A stretch of 6,151 nucleotides of DNA from positions 1-6,151 of the forward strand of contig JAEYQX010000091.1 of NCBI GenBank assembly GCA_023409795.1, written 5' to 3'. Positions 1 to 5,465 of this stretch are shown one piece after another. This DNA comes from Pseudomonadota bacterium. GTDB taxonomy: Bacteria; Pseudomonadota; Alphaproteobacteria; Caulobacterales; Caulobacteraceae. The stretch's first letter is position 1, and each line of letters begins with the position of its first letter. The translations under genes were made by a program, and so were the position numbers. The notes below the pieces were generated by a model. That model was not told the DNA's origin. It was given only the letters and a program-made list of their open reading frames with translations, and searched no databases.

Positions 1-120
1 CGGCGCGACGATCCACACGTCGTCTGACAGCTGACGCGCGATCTTCTCAAGACATTCAAGGCCTTCCGCCTCGATGCCGTCATCGTTGGTGAGGAGGATA
101 CGCATCTTCTCTTTCGTCAT
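1..120 (-). CDS. surE: SurE 5'/3'-nucleotidase, N-terminal part (runs off left edge)
   Basis: Translating the minus strand from the ATG at 120 gives 40 codons, open to the window edge. The protein contains MRILLTNDDGIEAEGL followed by a segment ending VWIVAP. This is the hallmark SurE N-terminus: the paired Asp of NDDG bind the divalent metal, and a VxVVAP-like strand follows. SurE proteins are metal-dependent phosphatases acting on nucleoside monophosphates (some also on short polyphosphate), usually about 250 residues, so roughly five sixths is outside the window. Two starts are possible. The ATG at 120 adds MTKEK but sits inside a dispersed repeat (CCGGAGGATGACG), with the GGAGG directly touching the ATG, too close for a normal ribosome site. 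The ATG at 105 gives the canonical MRILLTNDDG start and is the likelier ancestral one. In many alphaproteobacteria surE follows serS; here a TonB receptor gene lies upstream instead. Family sure; start uncertain. Confidence 0.9.
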   Translation of the reverse strand, partial: MTKEKMRILLTNDDGIEAEGLECLEKIARQLSDDVWIVAP

Positions 121-233
121 CCTCCGGCGAGCGCAGCGAGACCGGGGGACCCAGGCCTGTCGGCGATGCCGGGGTCTGAAACCGTGCGCCTGCCCTTGCC
201 GCCTGGGTCCTCCGGTCAAGCCGGAGGATGACG
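115..233. repeat. Compound inverted-repeat intergenic element
   Basis: Two arms face each other. The outer arm CGTCATCCTCCGG (115-127) is the exact reverse complement of 221-233. The inner arm 141-156 matches the reverse complement of 201-216 with one mismatch. The left arm carries an extra CGAGCGCAGCGAG-type insert (128-140) where the right arm has TCAAG. The right arm alone also folds: TCCTCCGG (208-215) pairs perfectly with CCGGAGGA (221-228) around a 5-nt TCAAG loop. About 44 nt of spacer (157-200) separates the arms. From memory, this GTCATCC...GGACCCAGG layout resembles dispersed intergenic palindromes of alphaproteobacterial genomes; copy number cannot be judged from one window. It lies between the receptor gene and surE and reaches into the 5' end of the surE reading frame. 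No uridine run follows the hairpin, so it is not a standard intrinsic terminator. Confidence 0.8.
208..228. other. GC-rich hairpin downstream of the receptor gene
   Basis: A perfect 8-bp stem (208-215 with 221-228) and a TCAAG loop begin about 30 nt past the receptor stop codon in the transcribed direction. It is part of the larger palindromic element. It could protect the 3' end of the receptor mRNA or weaken read-through into surE. There is no following T-run on the minus strand, so the intrinsic-terminator reading is weak. Confidence 0.45.
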
Positions 234-257
234 GCGGTGGTGGCGTGGCGGCGGGCC

Positions 258-2534
258 TCAGCCGCCGGTCTGGGGGGCGGAGAAGTCGAACTGCTCGGGG
301 CGGCGGGGGCCCTGGCCGAAGTTCCAGGTGAAGCCGACGAAGACGGCGCGACCGCCATGGGTGTTTTCGGAGATGGTGGTGAAGTCCGGCGTGCGGGTCA
401 CGCTGCGGGTGCCATAGGTGTCCATCAGGTCACGCGCGGTCAGTTGGATCGACCAGTCCTCGTTGATCTTGCGGCGATAGCCCAGGTTGAACAGGGGCTC
501 GGTCGTGGTTTCGCCCTGGGCATTGATCTTCTTGCCGGACCAGATGCCGGCGACCTGGACAAAGTCCCTGTCGGTGGGCTGCCAGTTCAAGGTCACCCGT
601 CCCGACAGGCTCTCGCCCGCGCGGTCCTGCGACAGGGGCAGGCCCGTGGCGTCGATCTCGATGTGGGCATAGTTGAGGCTGGCATTATAGCGCAGCTTGG
701 GATGCAGGCGGCCATTGGCAACCAGTTCCAGCCCGGTCGAGCGGCTGCTGCCCAGGTTCTCGGGCCGGCTCAGGTAGATGCCCGGCTCGATTTCCGAGGT
801 CACGGTGGTGAAGGCCCCGCTGGAATCGCGGAAATACAGGGTGGCCTGGTAGAAGGTCTGCTGCACCCGCCTTTGCCACCTCAGCTCGAAGGAGTCGGTT
901 TCCTGGGGCCGCAGGTCCGGGTTGCCGATGCTGTAGTGGGTGGGCGAGCCATAGACCAGGTAGGGGTTCAGCTGGTCCGGGCGCGGACGCTCGATCCGGC
1001 GGCTGTAGCTGCCGCGCAGGCTCTGCTGGTCGGTCAGCTGATAGGACAGGTGCAGGGTCGGATAAAGCGCCAGGTCATCCCAGCGGGACCGGGTGCCGCT
1101 GGTGATCTGCTCGACCTCGCGATCGGTCTGTTCCAGGCGCAGGCCATACTGGGCCGACAGCTTGTCGCCATAGGGCCGCTCATAGGTGGCATAGAGGGCG
1201 TGGACCGACTGCTGGACGCCAAAGCTGTTGGAGACGCGCGGGTCGCGCACCAGCTGAGCCAGAGACGGGCCGGACAGGTGGTCGACGTCCTTGTCCATGT
1301 CCGTCAGGTCCAGCTCATACCCGGCGCGCAGCTTTGAGCCGTCGCTCATCGGGCGGACGTAGGCGCTGGTAAAGCCCCAGGTCGATGTCAGGTCACGGCT
1401 GCGGTCGCTGTCCAGCCTGAACGGCAGGTCCGGCACAAGCTGCTCCTGGCCCAGGTCCGTGCGCAGGCTGGTCTTGAAGCGATGCAGGCGCAGCTCGTTG
1501 GACCACTCATGGCCCTGGTCATCAAAGCTCTTGAGCAGGGTCAGGGAGCCGACGCCGAACTGGCCCTCGAACTCGCCCTGGCCCAAGTAGTCAAAGGCCG
1601 AGGTGACCGTGCCCGACGGGTCGGTTTCCACAGTGCGGCTGTCCAGGTTCAGCGGATTGCTGATGTCGGTGAAGAAGAGGTTGCCGCTCAGCTGCAGGGT
1701 GTCGGTGAAGCGATACTGGGCATTGCCGCCGACATAGCCGCTTTCGGAATGGCCATGGCCGTTGGAGATCGACACGCGGGTCAGTTCAGGCAGGACGGCA
1801 TCAGGACGGCGCACGGTGGTGCTCTCGCCGTTCTGTCGCCAGGCGTCGCGGCGCAGGCCGGCGTTGAGGTTCAGGGTCAGCTTGCCCTGGGTGCGCACAT
1901 AGTTGACGCCCAGGTTATGGCGGTCCTCGCCGACATTGACGCGGATCGAGCCCAGCTGGGTCAGCTTGGCCGTTTCGTCGGCCGGCTTTGGCTTGGTGAT
2001 CAGGTTGATGATGCCGCCGGACCCCTCGGCGCTGTAGGCGGCCGAGGGATTGGTCATGACCTCGATACGGGCATACTGGTCGGCCGGCAGCTGCTGGATC
2101 AGCTGGGCGCGGCTGGCACCGCTGAACAGGGGCGAGGGGCGGCCATCGACCAGGATGGTCACGCTCTGGTTGCCGCGCAGGCTGACATTGCCATCGGGAT
2201 CGACCTCGACCGCCGGCACATTGCGCAGGGCATCGGCCAGGGTGCCGGTCGTGGTCTGGAGGTCGTCGGCCAGGCTGTAGCTGATGGCATCAATCGAGGT
2301 GCGCGGGGTGGTCGAGGTGGCACGCACCTCGATGTCGCCGACGGTGCTGACCTCCTGCTCTTCATCCCCGGCCTGGTCCCCAGTCTGGTTCTCAGTCTGG
2401 TCTTTGGGCGGCGGAGCCTGGTCTTGCGGGGCCTCGGTCGAGGGCGCGGGGTCCGGGGCGCTCTGGGCCAGGGCGGGCGTGGCCATGAGGGCGCAGGCCG
2501 TTCCGGCCAGGAGCAGGGACTTGACGGAGGTCAT
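258..2534 (-). CDS. TonB-dependent outer-membrane receptor, substrate unknown
   Basis: The 758-residue protein starts with a clear Sec signal peptide (basic residue K5, hydrophobic core, cleavage probably after ALA at 23). A Gln/Asp/Pro-rich disordered linker (24-62) follows, then a possible TonB-box-like segment (EVSTVGDIEVRA, 61-72). The plug domain (about 85-182) shows LADALRNVPAVEVD, the SLRGNQSVTILVDGRP turn and the typical AEGSGGIINLITK end. The rest is a 22-strand-type barrel rich in alternating aromatic and polar residues, of the outer-membrane beta-barrel group common in Caulobacterales. Such receptors take up siderophores, vitamins, oligosaccharides or other ligands using TonB-ExbBD energy; nothing here fixes the ligand. 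The barrel ends around VFVGFTWNFG (to 740) and an 18-residue polar tail follows, so the usual terminal aromatic residue is not at the C-terminus. The ATG at 2534 has no clear Shine-Dalgarno, but the signal peptide supports it. It lies 99 nt after the HPr gene on the same strand, so read-through is possible. Confidence 0.93.
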   Translation of the reverse strand: MTSVKSLLLAGTACALMATPALAQSAPDPAPSTEAPQDQAPPPKDQTENQTGDQAGDEEQEVSTVGDIEVRATSTTPRTSIDAISYSLADDLQTTTGTLADALRNVPAVEVDPDGNVSLRGNQSVTILVDGRPSPLFSGASRAQLIQQLPADQYARIEVMTNPSAAYSAEGSGGIINLITKPKPADETAKLTQLGSIRVNVGEDRHNLGVNYVRTQGKLTLNLNAGLRRDAWRQNGESTTVRRPDAVLPELTRVSISNGHGHSESGYVGGNAQYRFTDTLQLSGNLFFTDISNPLNLDSRTVETDPSGTVTSAFDYLGQGEFEGQFGVGSLTLLKSFDDQGHEWSNELRLHRFKTSLRTDLGQEQLVPDLPFRLDSDRSRDLTSTWGFTSAYVRPMSDGSKLRAGYELDLTDMDKDVDHLSGPSLAQLVRDPRVSNSFGVQQSVHALYATYERPYGDKLSAQYGLRLEQTDREVEQITSGTRSRWDDLALYPTLHLSYQLTDQQSLRGSYSRRIERPRPDQLNPYLVYGSPTHYSIGNPDLRPQETDSFELRWQRRVQQTFYQATLYFRDSSGAFTTVTSEIEPGIYLSRPENLGSSRSTGLELVANGRLHPKLRYNASLNYAHIEIDATGLPLSQDRAGESLSGRVTLNWQPTDRDFVQVAGIWSGKKINAQGETTTEPLFNLGYRRKINEDWSIQLTARDLMDTYGTRSVTRTPDFTTISENTHGGRAVFVGFTWNFGQGPRRPEQFDFSAPQTGG
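2373..2408 (-). repeat. Three degenerate 12-nt tandem units in the receptor linker
   Basis: On the plus strand three consecutive 12-mers read CTGGTCCCCAGT, CTGGTTCTCAGT and CTGGTCTTTGGG. In the receptor protein they encode a four-residue period (roughly DQTE/NQTG/DQAG) in the flexible segment between signal peptide and plug. Length variation by slippage would stay in frame. Confidence 0.65.
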
Positions 2535-2633
2535 GCAGGGGCAGTCCGGACAGGAGAGTGAGCGTTGGTCTGCGAATAGCAGACCCGGCCTGCCGCGGCC
2601 CGTTACATATCGTTCAGGTTGTCAATAGCGGGG
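2535..2633 (-). promoter_or_regulatory. Spacer between HPr gene and receptor gene; possible receptor leader/promoter
   Basis: This 99-nt non-coding stretch is more AT-rich near the HPr end than its surroundings. On the minus strand it contains a TTGACA match to a -35 box (2625-2620), but no good -10 hexamer at 16-18 nt, so the promoter call is weak. Nearer the receptor it holds a perfect inverted repeat (2567-2585) and an 8-bp palindrome GTCCGGAC (2544-2551). No intrinsic terminator follows the HPr stop codon, so the receptor may be partly co-transcribed with the upstream operon. Confidence 0.35.
2567..2585. repeat. Perfect 7-bp inverted repeat upstream of the receptor start
   Basis: GGTCTGC (2567-2573) and GCAGACC (2579-2585) are exact reverse complements around a 5-nt spacer. 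The repeat lies 33 nt upstream of the receptor ATG. It could be an operator half-site pair or an RNA hairpin in the leader; there is no T-run to make it a terminator. Confidence 0.6.
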
Positions 2634-2915
2634 CTACTGGTCCTCGTCGAACCGGCCCTCGACCAGTTCGCTCAGGGCCTTGATGGCGTCGCCGGCGTCG
2701 GGGCCCTCGGCCTCGATCTCGACCTCGCTGCCGATCCCGGCCCCCAGCATCAGCAGGCCCATGATGGAGCGGGCATCGACGCGCACCCCGTCGCGGCAGA
2801 CGTGAACCTCGGACTCGAACGACGAGGCCAGCTTGACGAACTTGGCCGAGGCGCGGGCGTGCAGGCCGCGCTGGTTGCAGATGCGCACCGTGGCGCGGGC
2901 TTCCTGCTGGCTCAT
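2634..2915 (-). CDS. ptsH: HPr phosphocarrier protein of the regulatory PTS
   Basis: The 93-residue protein matches HPr across its length. The phosphoacceptor His19 lies in NQRGLHARASAKFV, and the second regulatory site Ser50 lies in ARSIMGLLMLGAG, the equivalent of His15 and Ser46 of model HPr proteins. In the known pathway enzyme I phosphorylates the His and HPr passes the phosphate to EIIA; HprK phosphorylates the Ser. No sugar permease genes are present, so a regulatory rather than transport role is likely, as in other alphaproteobacteria. The start chosen is the ATG at 2915, which overlaps the EIIA stop as ATGA and has a purine-rich GGGGGA just upstream. An in-frame GTG at 2936 would add an unsupported MGSGGGQ extension inside the EIIA gene. 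The C-terminus is acidic (FDEDQ). Some annotations name this protein NPr/PtsO. Confidence 0.95.
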   Translation of the reverse strand: MSQQEARATVRICNQRGLHARASAKFVKLASSFESEVHVCRDGVRVDARSIMGLLMLGAGIGSEVEIEAEGPDAGDAIKALSELVEGRFDEDQ

Positions 2916-3316
2916 TTGTCCCCCGCCAGAACCCACGAGGCGACTGAGATATACTTGCGGCCTGCATCCTGGGCATGGGCCACGCAGGTCTCCAGATTCT
3001 CACGGCCCCGGACGCTGGCCAGCTTGATCAGCATGGGCAGGTTCAGCCCGGCGATGACCTCGGCCCGGGTCTGCTCCATGACCGAGATGGCCAGGTTGGA
3101 CGGCGTGCCCCCGAACATATCGGTCAGCAGGATGACGCCATCCCCGTCATCGACGGCGGCGGCGGCATCGACGATGTCGCGGCGGCGGCGCTCCATGTCG
3201 TCCTCGGGGCCGATGCAGATGGCGGCCACGCCGCGCTGCGGCCCGACGACGTGCTCCATCGCCGAGATGAACTCGGACGCCAGTCCCCCGTGGGTTACGA
3301 TCACCAGACCGATCAT
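2912..3316 (-). CDS. Mannose-family PTS EIIA protein
   Basis: The 134-residue protein is a single EIIA-Man domain. The N-terminal strand MIGLVIVTHGGLA carries the phosphorylatable His9, and VILLTDMFGGTPSNLA (61-76) is the conserved second loop with Asp66. Length fits a stand-alone EIIA without a fused EIIB. There are no EIIB, EIIC or EIID genes nearby, so this is the incomplete, signalling-type PTS found in alphaproteobacteria, where phosphorylated and free EIIA are thought to report phosphoenolpyruvate or nitrogen state to partners. It is cytoplasmic and receives phosphate from HPr. Its stop overlaps the HPr start (ATGA, 2912-2915), and its own ATG overlaps the TGA of an upstream open frame (3313-3315), which suggests translational coupling on both sides. 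Often annotated as manX or ptsM; I leave the symbol blank because usage varies. Confidence 0.94.
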   Translation of the reverse strand: MIGLVIVTHGGLASEFISAMEHVVGPQRGVAAICIGPEDDMERRRRDIVDAAAAVDDGDGVILLTDMFGGTPSNLAISVMEQTRAEVIAGLNLPMLIKLASVRGRENLETCVAHAQDAGRKYISVASWVLAGDK

Positions 3317-3414
3317 GACGACTTCACCACGATGATACGCCCCGCGTTGCTGTCCATAGGGCGACGGCGGATGACCGTGCCGTCGCTGTGAGAGAGCAGG
3401 GTGTCATATTGCAA
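3313..3414 (-). CDS. Possible 33-codon gene between hprK and EIIA gene
   Basis: From a TTG at 3414 the minus strand reads MQYDTLLSHSDGTVIRRRP, then MDSNAGRIIVVKSS and TGA, the stop overlapping the EIIA ATG as ATGA. A GGAG stands about 6 nt before the TTG, a good ribosome-site distance. The frame is the same as hprK, so the open stretch really runs 37 codons from the hprK stop. By my hand count over those 37 codons GC is about 57%, 49% and 78% at codon positions 1, 2 and 3, the pattern expected of a coding frame in this genome. I do not recognise the peptide; it has no membrane segment and carries an Arg triplet. Alternatives are a decayed C-terminal extension of HprK, a remnant of a lost neighbour, or a chance open frame. 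A competing 27-codon ATG frame from about 3407 exists in another phase. Function unknown. Confidence 0.4.
   Translation of the reverse strand: MQYDTLLSHSDGTVIRRRPMDSNAGRIIVVKSS
3361..3386. repeat. Perfect 8-bp inverted repeat in the hprK-EIIA gap
   Basis: GCGACGGC (3361-3368) is the exact reverse complement of GCCGTCGC (3379-3386), with a 10-nt loop. In the operon mRNA this is a strong GC hairpin about 45 nt before the EIIA start codon. No T-run follows, so it does not look like a terminator. It could stabilise or process the mRNA or modulate EIIA translation; it also lies inside the possible small reading frame. Confidence 0.6.
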
Positions 3415-3426
3415 GCCGTCTCCGGA

Positions 3427-3867
3427 TCAAAGTGCGGCAAAAGCCGCAGCTATCGCCAGACTGGCAGAAGCGGGGCGAGGATCAAGCGTCAGATGCGCAA
3501 TGGCCACACCCTGGTGTTGCCACCGGGCCGGCTCGGGCAGGCGTTCGATCGGGCCATGGGTGGCGTTGACGGCCAGGGTAAGCCGCGCCAGAGGGCACAG
3601 CGGCTGGCCCGCGCCCAGGGTCATTACGCCGACGCCGCGCACCTCCATGCGGCCCGCGATCGAGGGCGGGGCTGCGGCATAGAGATGGCCGCCGCTGGCC
3701 CAGACCAGGGTCCAGTCGTCGGCGACCAGGCTCCAGCCCTCGGCCATCATGCGCAGGGCCAGGTCGCTCTTGCCCACGCCCGAGGGGCCTTGGATCAGCA
3801 CCCCGCGCCAGCCATCCGGCCCGGGCCGGGCCAGGGTGGTGGCGTGAAGCGGCTGGGTCTGGCTCAT
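3427..3867 (-). CDS. hprK: HPr serine kinase, short alphaproteobacterial form
   Basis: The 146-residue protein contains the HprK nucleotide-binding core: Walker A GPSGVGKS (27-34), LVADD (47-51) with the paired acidic residues of the Walker B-like site, and the HprK signature IAGRMEVRGVGV (70-81). Firmicute HprK/P enzymes are about 310 residues with an extra N-terminal domain; that domain is absent here, as is usual in alphaproteobacteria. Its expected reaction is nucleotide-dependent phosphorylation of HPr at the serine in ARSIMG, encoded about 1 kb downstream. Whether it also dephosphorylates HPr cannot be read from the sequence. The ATG at 3867 overlaps the chvG stop by ATGA (3864-3867), indicating coupled translation with the sensor kinase. 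The C-terminus is Ala-rich (AIAAAFAAL), and after the TGA the same frame stays open for 37 more codons, which raises the possibility of a longer ancestral protein. Confidence 0.93.
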   Translation of the reverse strand: MSQTQPLHATTLARPGPDGWRGVLIQGPSGVGKSDLALRMMAEGWSLVADDWTLVWASGGHLYAAAPPSIAGRMEVRGVGVMTLGAGQPLCPLARLTLAVNATHGPIERLPEPARWQHQGVAIAHLTLDPRPASASLAIAAAFAAL

Positions 3868-5465
3868 GCCCGCCGCCCGGTGGTGGGCAGGTGGACGGTA
3901 AAGCGGGCCCCGCTGGTCTGGCCGTCCGGGCCGACCCGGTTCTCGGCCTTCACCATGCCACCGTGGGCCTCGACGATCTGGCGCACGATGGCCAGGCCCA
4001 GGCCCGAGTTGTTGCCAAAGGCCGTGCCCTTGGGCCGCGAGGTATAGAAGCGCTCGAACACCGTCTCGAGGTTCTCGGGCGGGATGCCGGGGCCGTCGTC
4101 CTCGACCCGGATGCGCAGCGGCGTCTCGGGCAGGGCCTCGTCACGATCCAGGAAGACCCGCACCTCGCCATCGGGCGGGCTGAACGAGCGGGCATTGTCG
4201 ATCAGGTTGCGGAACACCGAGCCCAGGGGGATGTCCTGGCCGATCATGCGGCTGTTGTCGGTCTCTACGACCAGCCTGACCCTGGCCTCGCCCGGCCGGA
4301 TCATGCCCTCATAGATGCCGACGATGTCGCCCAGCAGCTCATTGAGGTCCAGGGCGCGGGGCCGGTCGCGCGACAGCTCGGCATCAAGCCGCGAGGCATT
4401 GGCGATGTCGGTGATCAGCCGGTCCAGGCGCCGCACATCCTGTTGCAGCAGGTTGGTCAGGCGCTCCCTCTGCTCGTCGGTCTTGACCAGGGGCAGGGTC
4501 TCCAGCGCCGAGCGGATCGACGTCAGCGGGTTCTTGATCTCGTGCGAGACATCGGCGGCAAAGCGCTCGATGGCGTCCATGCGGGTGGACAGGGTCTCGG
4601 TCATGGATTCCAGGGCGCGGGCCAGGTCGCCGACCTCGTCCTTGCGGCCTGCCAGGTCGGGCAGGGAGATGGCGCGGGCGCGCTGCAGGCGCACCTGGTC
4701 CGCTGCCGCCGACAGCCGCAGCACCGGGCGGGCCACGAACAGGTGCAGGATCAGCGAGGCCAGCAGGTTCACCGCCAGGGCCACGAAGGCAAAAGGCATC
4801 AGGGCCCGGCGCTGGGCGGCCAGGGTCTCGTTCACGTCGCCCGCTTCAAGCGTCAGGACGCCCAGGACCTGCTGGACATGGCGGACGGGCAGGGAGACCG
4901 AGACCACGCGCTCGCCCTCCTCGTTCTGGCGGATTCCGGCCTGGGGCTGGCCCTGCAGGGCGCGCTCGACCTCGGCGGCCAGCTCGGCATCGGCCACGGC
5001 GTTGCGCGGGGCCTCGTCCGGCACGGGTGGCGTGGGGGTGCCCGCCGGATTGGCCGGGGGCAGGGGCTCGCCCGGGATCATGTCCGAGACGTTGTAGGAA
5101 TCCGAGACCGGCAGGCCATCGACGTCGAACAGGCGCGCGCGCTGGCCCACCGGAATGAAGTTGTCGCGCAGCCAGAAGGCGGCCGCGCGGTCATCCAGCA
5201 TCGGATAGGGATCGCCCTGGGAGATGCCCAGCTCGCCCAGGACGTTGGACAGCAGCTCGGCCTGAACCCTCAGGGATTCCTGGCGGGCCTGGATCAGGCC
5301 GCGGCTCCATTCATTCAGGGCCAGGGCCCCGCCAAGCAGGATCAGCAGGCTGAGCAGGTTGAGGCTGAGCATGAAACCGCCCAGACGCGACCCGCCCAGG
5401 CGGAACCGGCGTCTGGGTCGTGTTTCGTCCAGCTCAGCTTTCGCGGTAGCGGTAGCCGACGCCAT
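3864..5465 (-). CDS. chvG: ChvG-type membrane sensor histidine kinase
   Basis: The 533-residue protein has a basic cytoplasmic N-terminus (RPRRRFR), a first transmembrane helix at about 31-50, and a periplasmic sensor region of roughly 170 residues with a Pro-rich stretch (133-153). A second helix (about 221-245) leads into a HAMP-type segment. The HisKA helix follows, with phosphoacceptor His308 in DVSHEIKNP, and then the ATPase domain: N-box NLIDNA (420-425), G1 DGPG (457-460), F-box ERFYTS and G2 SGLGLAIV. In relatives (ChvG, ExoS, BvrS) this kinase senses acid, osmotic or cell-wall stress and phosphorylates ChvI. The start chosen is the ATG at 5465, giving a 32-nt overlap with chvI. The longer frame from 5558 would add 31 residues that merely shadow chvI, and the next ATG is inside the first membrane helix. 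The 3' end overlaps hprK. Gene order supports the assignment as strongly as the domains. Confidence 0.95.
   Translation of the reverse strand: MASATATAKAELDETRPRRRFRLGGSRLGGFMLSLNLLSLLILLGGALALNEWSRGLIQARQESLRVQAELLSNVLGELGISQGDPYPMLDDRAAAFWLRDNFIPVGQRARLFDVDGLPVSDSYNVSDMIPGEPLPPANPAGTPTPPVPDEAPRNAVADAELAAEVERALQGQPQAGIRQNEEGERVVSVSLPVRHVQQVLGVLTLEAGDVNETLAAQRRALMPFAFVALAVNLLASLILHLFVARPVLRLSAAADQVRLQRARAISLPDLAGRKDEVGDLARALESMTETLSTRMDAIERFAADVSHEIKNPLTSIRSALETLPLVKTDEQRERLTNLLQQDVRRLDRLITDIANASRLDAELSRDRPRALDLNELLGDIVGIYEGMIRPGEARVRLVVETDNSRMIGQDIPLGSVFRNLIDNARSFSPPDGEVRVFLDRDEALPETPLRIRVEDDGPGIPPENLETVFERFYTSRPKGTAFGNNSGLGLAIVRQIVEAHGGMVKAENRVGPDGQTSGARFTVHLPTTGRRA

Noticed and set aside
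208..228. Rho-independent terminator after the receptor gene
   Set aside because: The stem is good but no T-run follows on the transcribed strand.
228..1337. 369-codon plus-strand open frame
   Set aside because: Antisense to the receptor gene; composition is Gly/Ala/Gln/Val-rich without motifs, and the receptor protein on the other strand is clear.
1482..2561. 359-codon plus-strand open frame
   Set aside because: Also antisense to the receptor; no domain, no credible ribosome site.
2597..2625. Full sigma-70 promoter before the receptor
   Set aside because: TTGACA is present, but the hexamer at the proper spacing is GC-rich and unlike a -10; only the weak regulatory entry was kept.
2916..2936. 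Upstream GTG start for HPr
   Set aside because: It would add MGSGGGQ from inside the EIIA gene. The ATG at 2915 overlaps the EIIA stop in the ATGA style of the operon and gives a standard HPr length.
2619..3391. Plus-strand open frames opposite HPr and EIIA
   Set aside because: They oppose two short, fully conserved PTS proteins and show only mirrored codon bias.
3313..3414. RapZ remnant
   Set aside because: The peptide shows none of the RapZ C-terminal features I know (no GCTGGxHRS or RHR-type motif).
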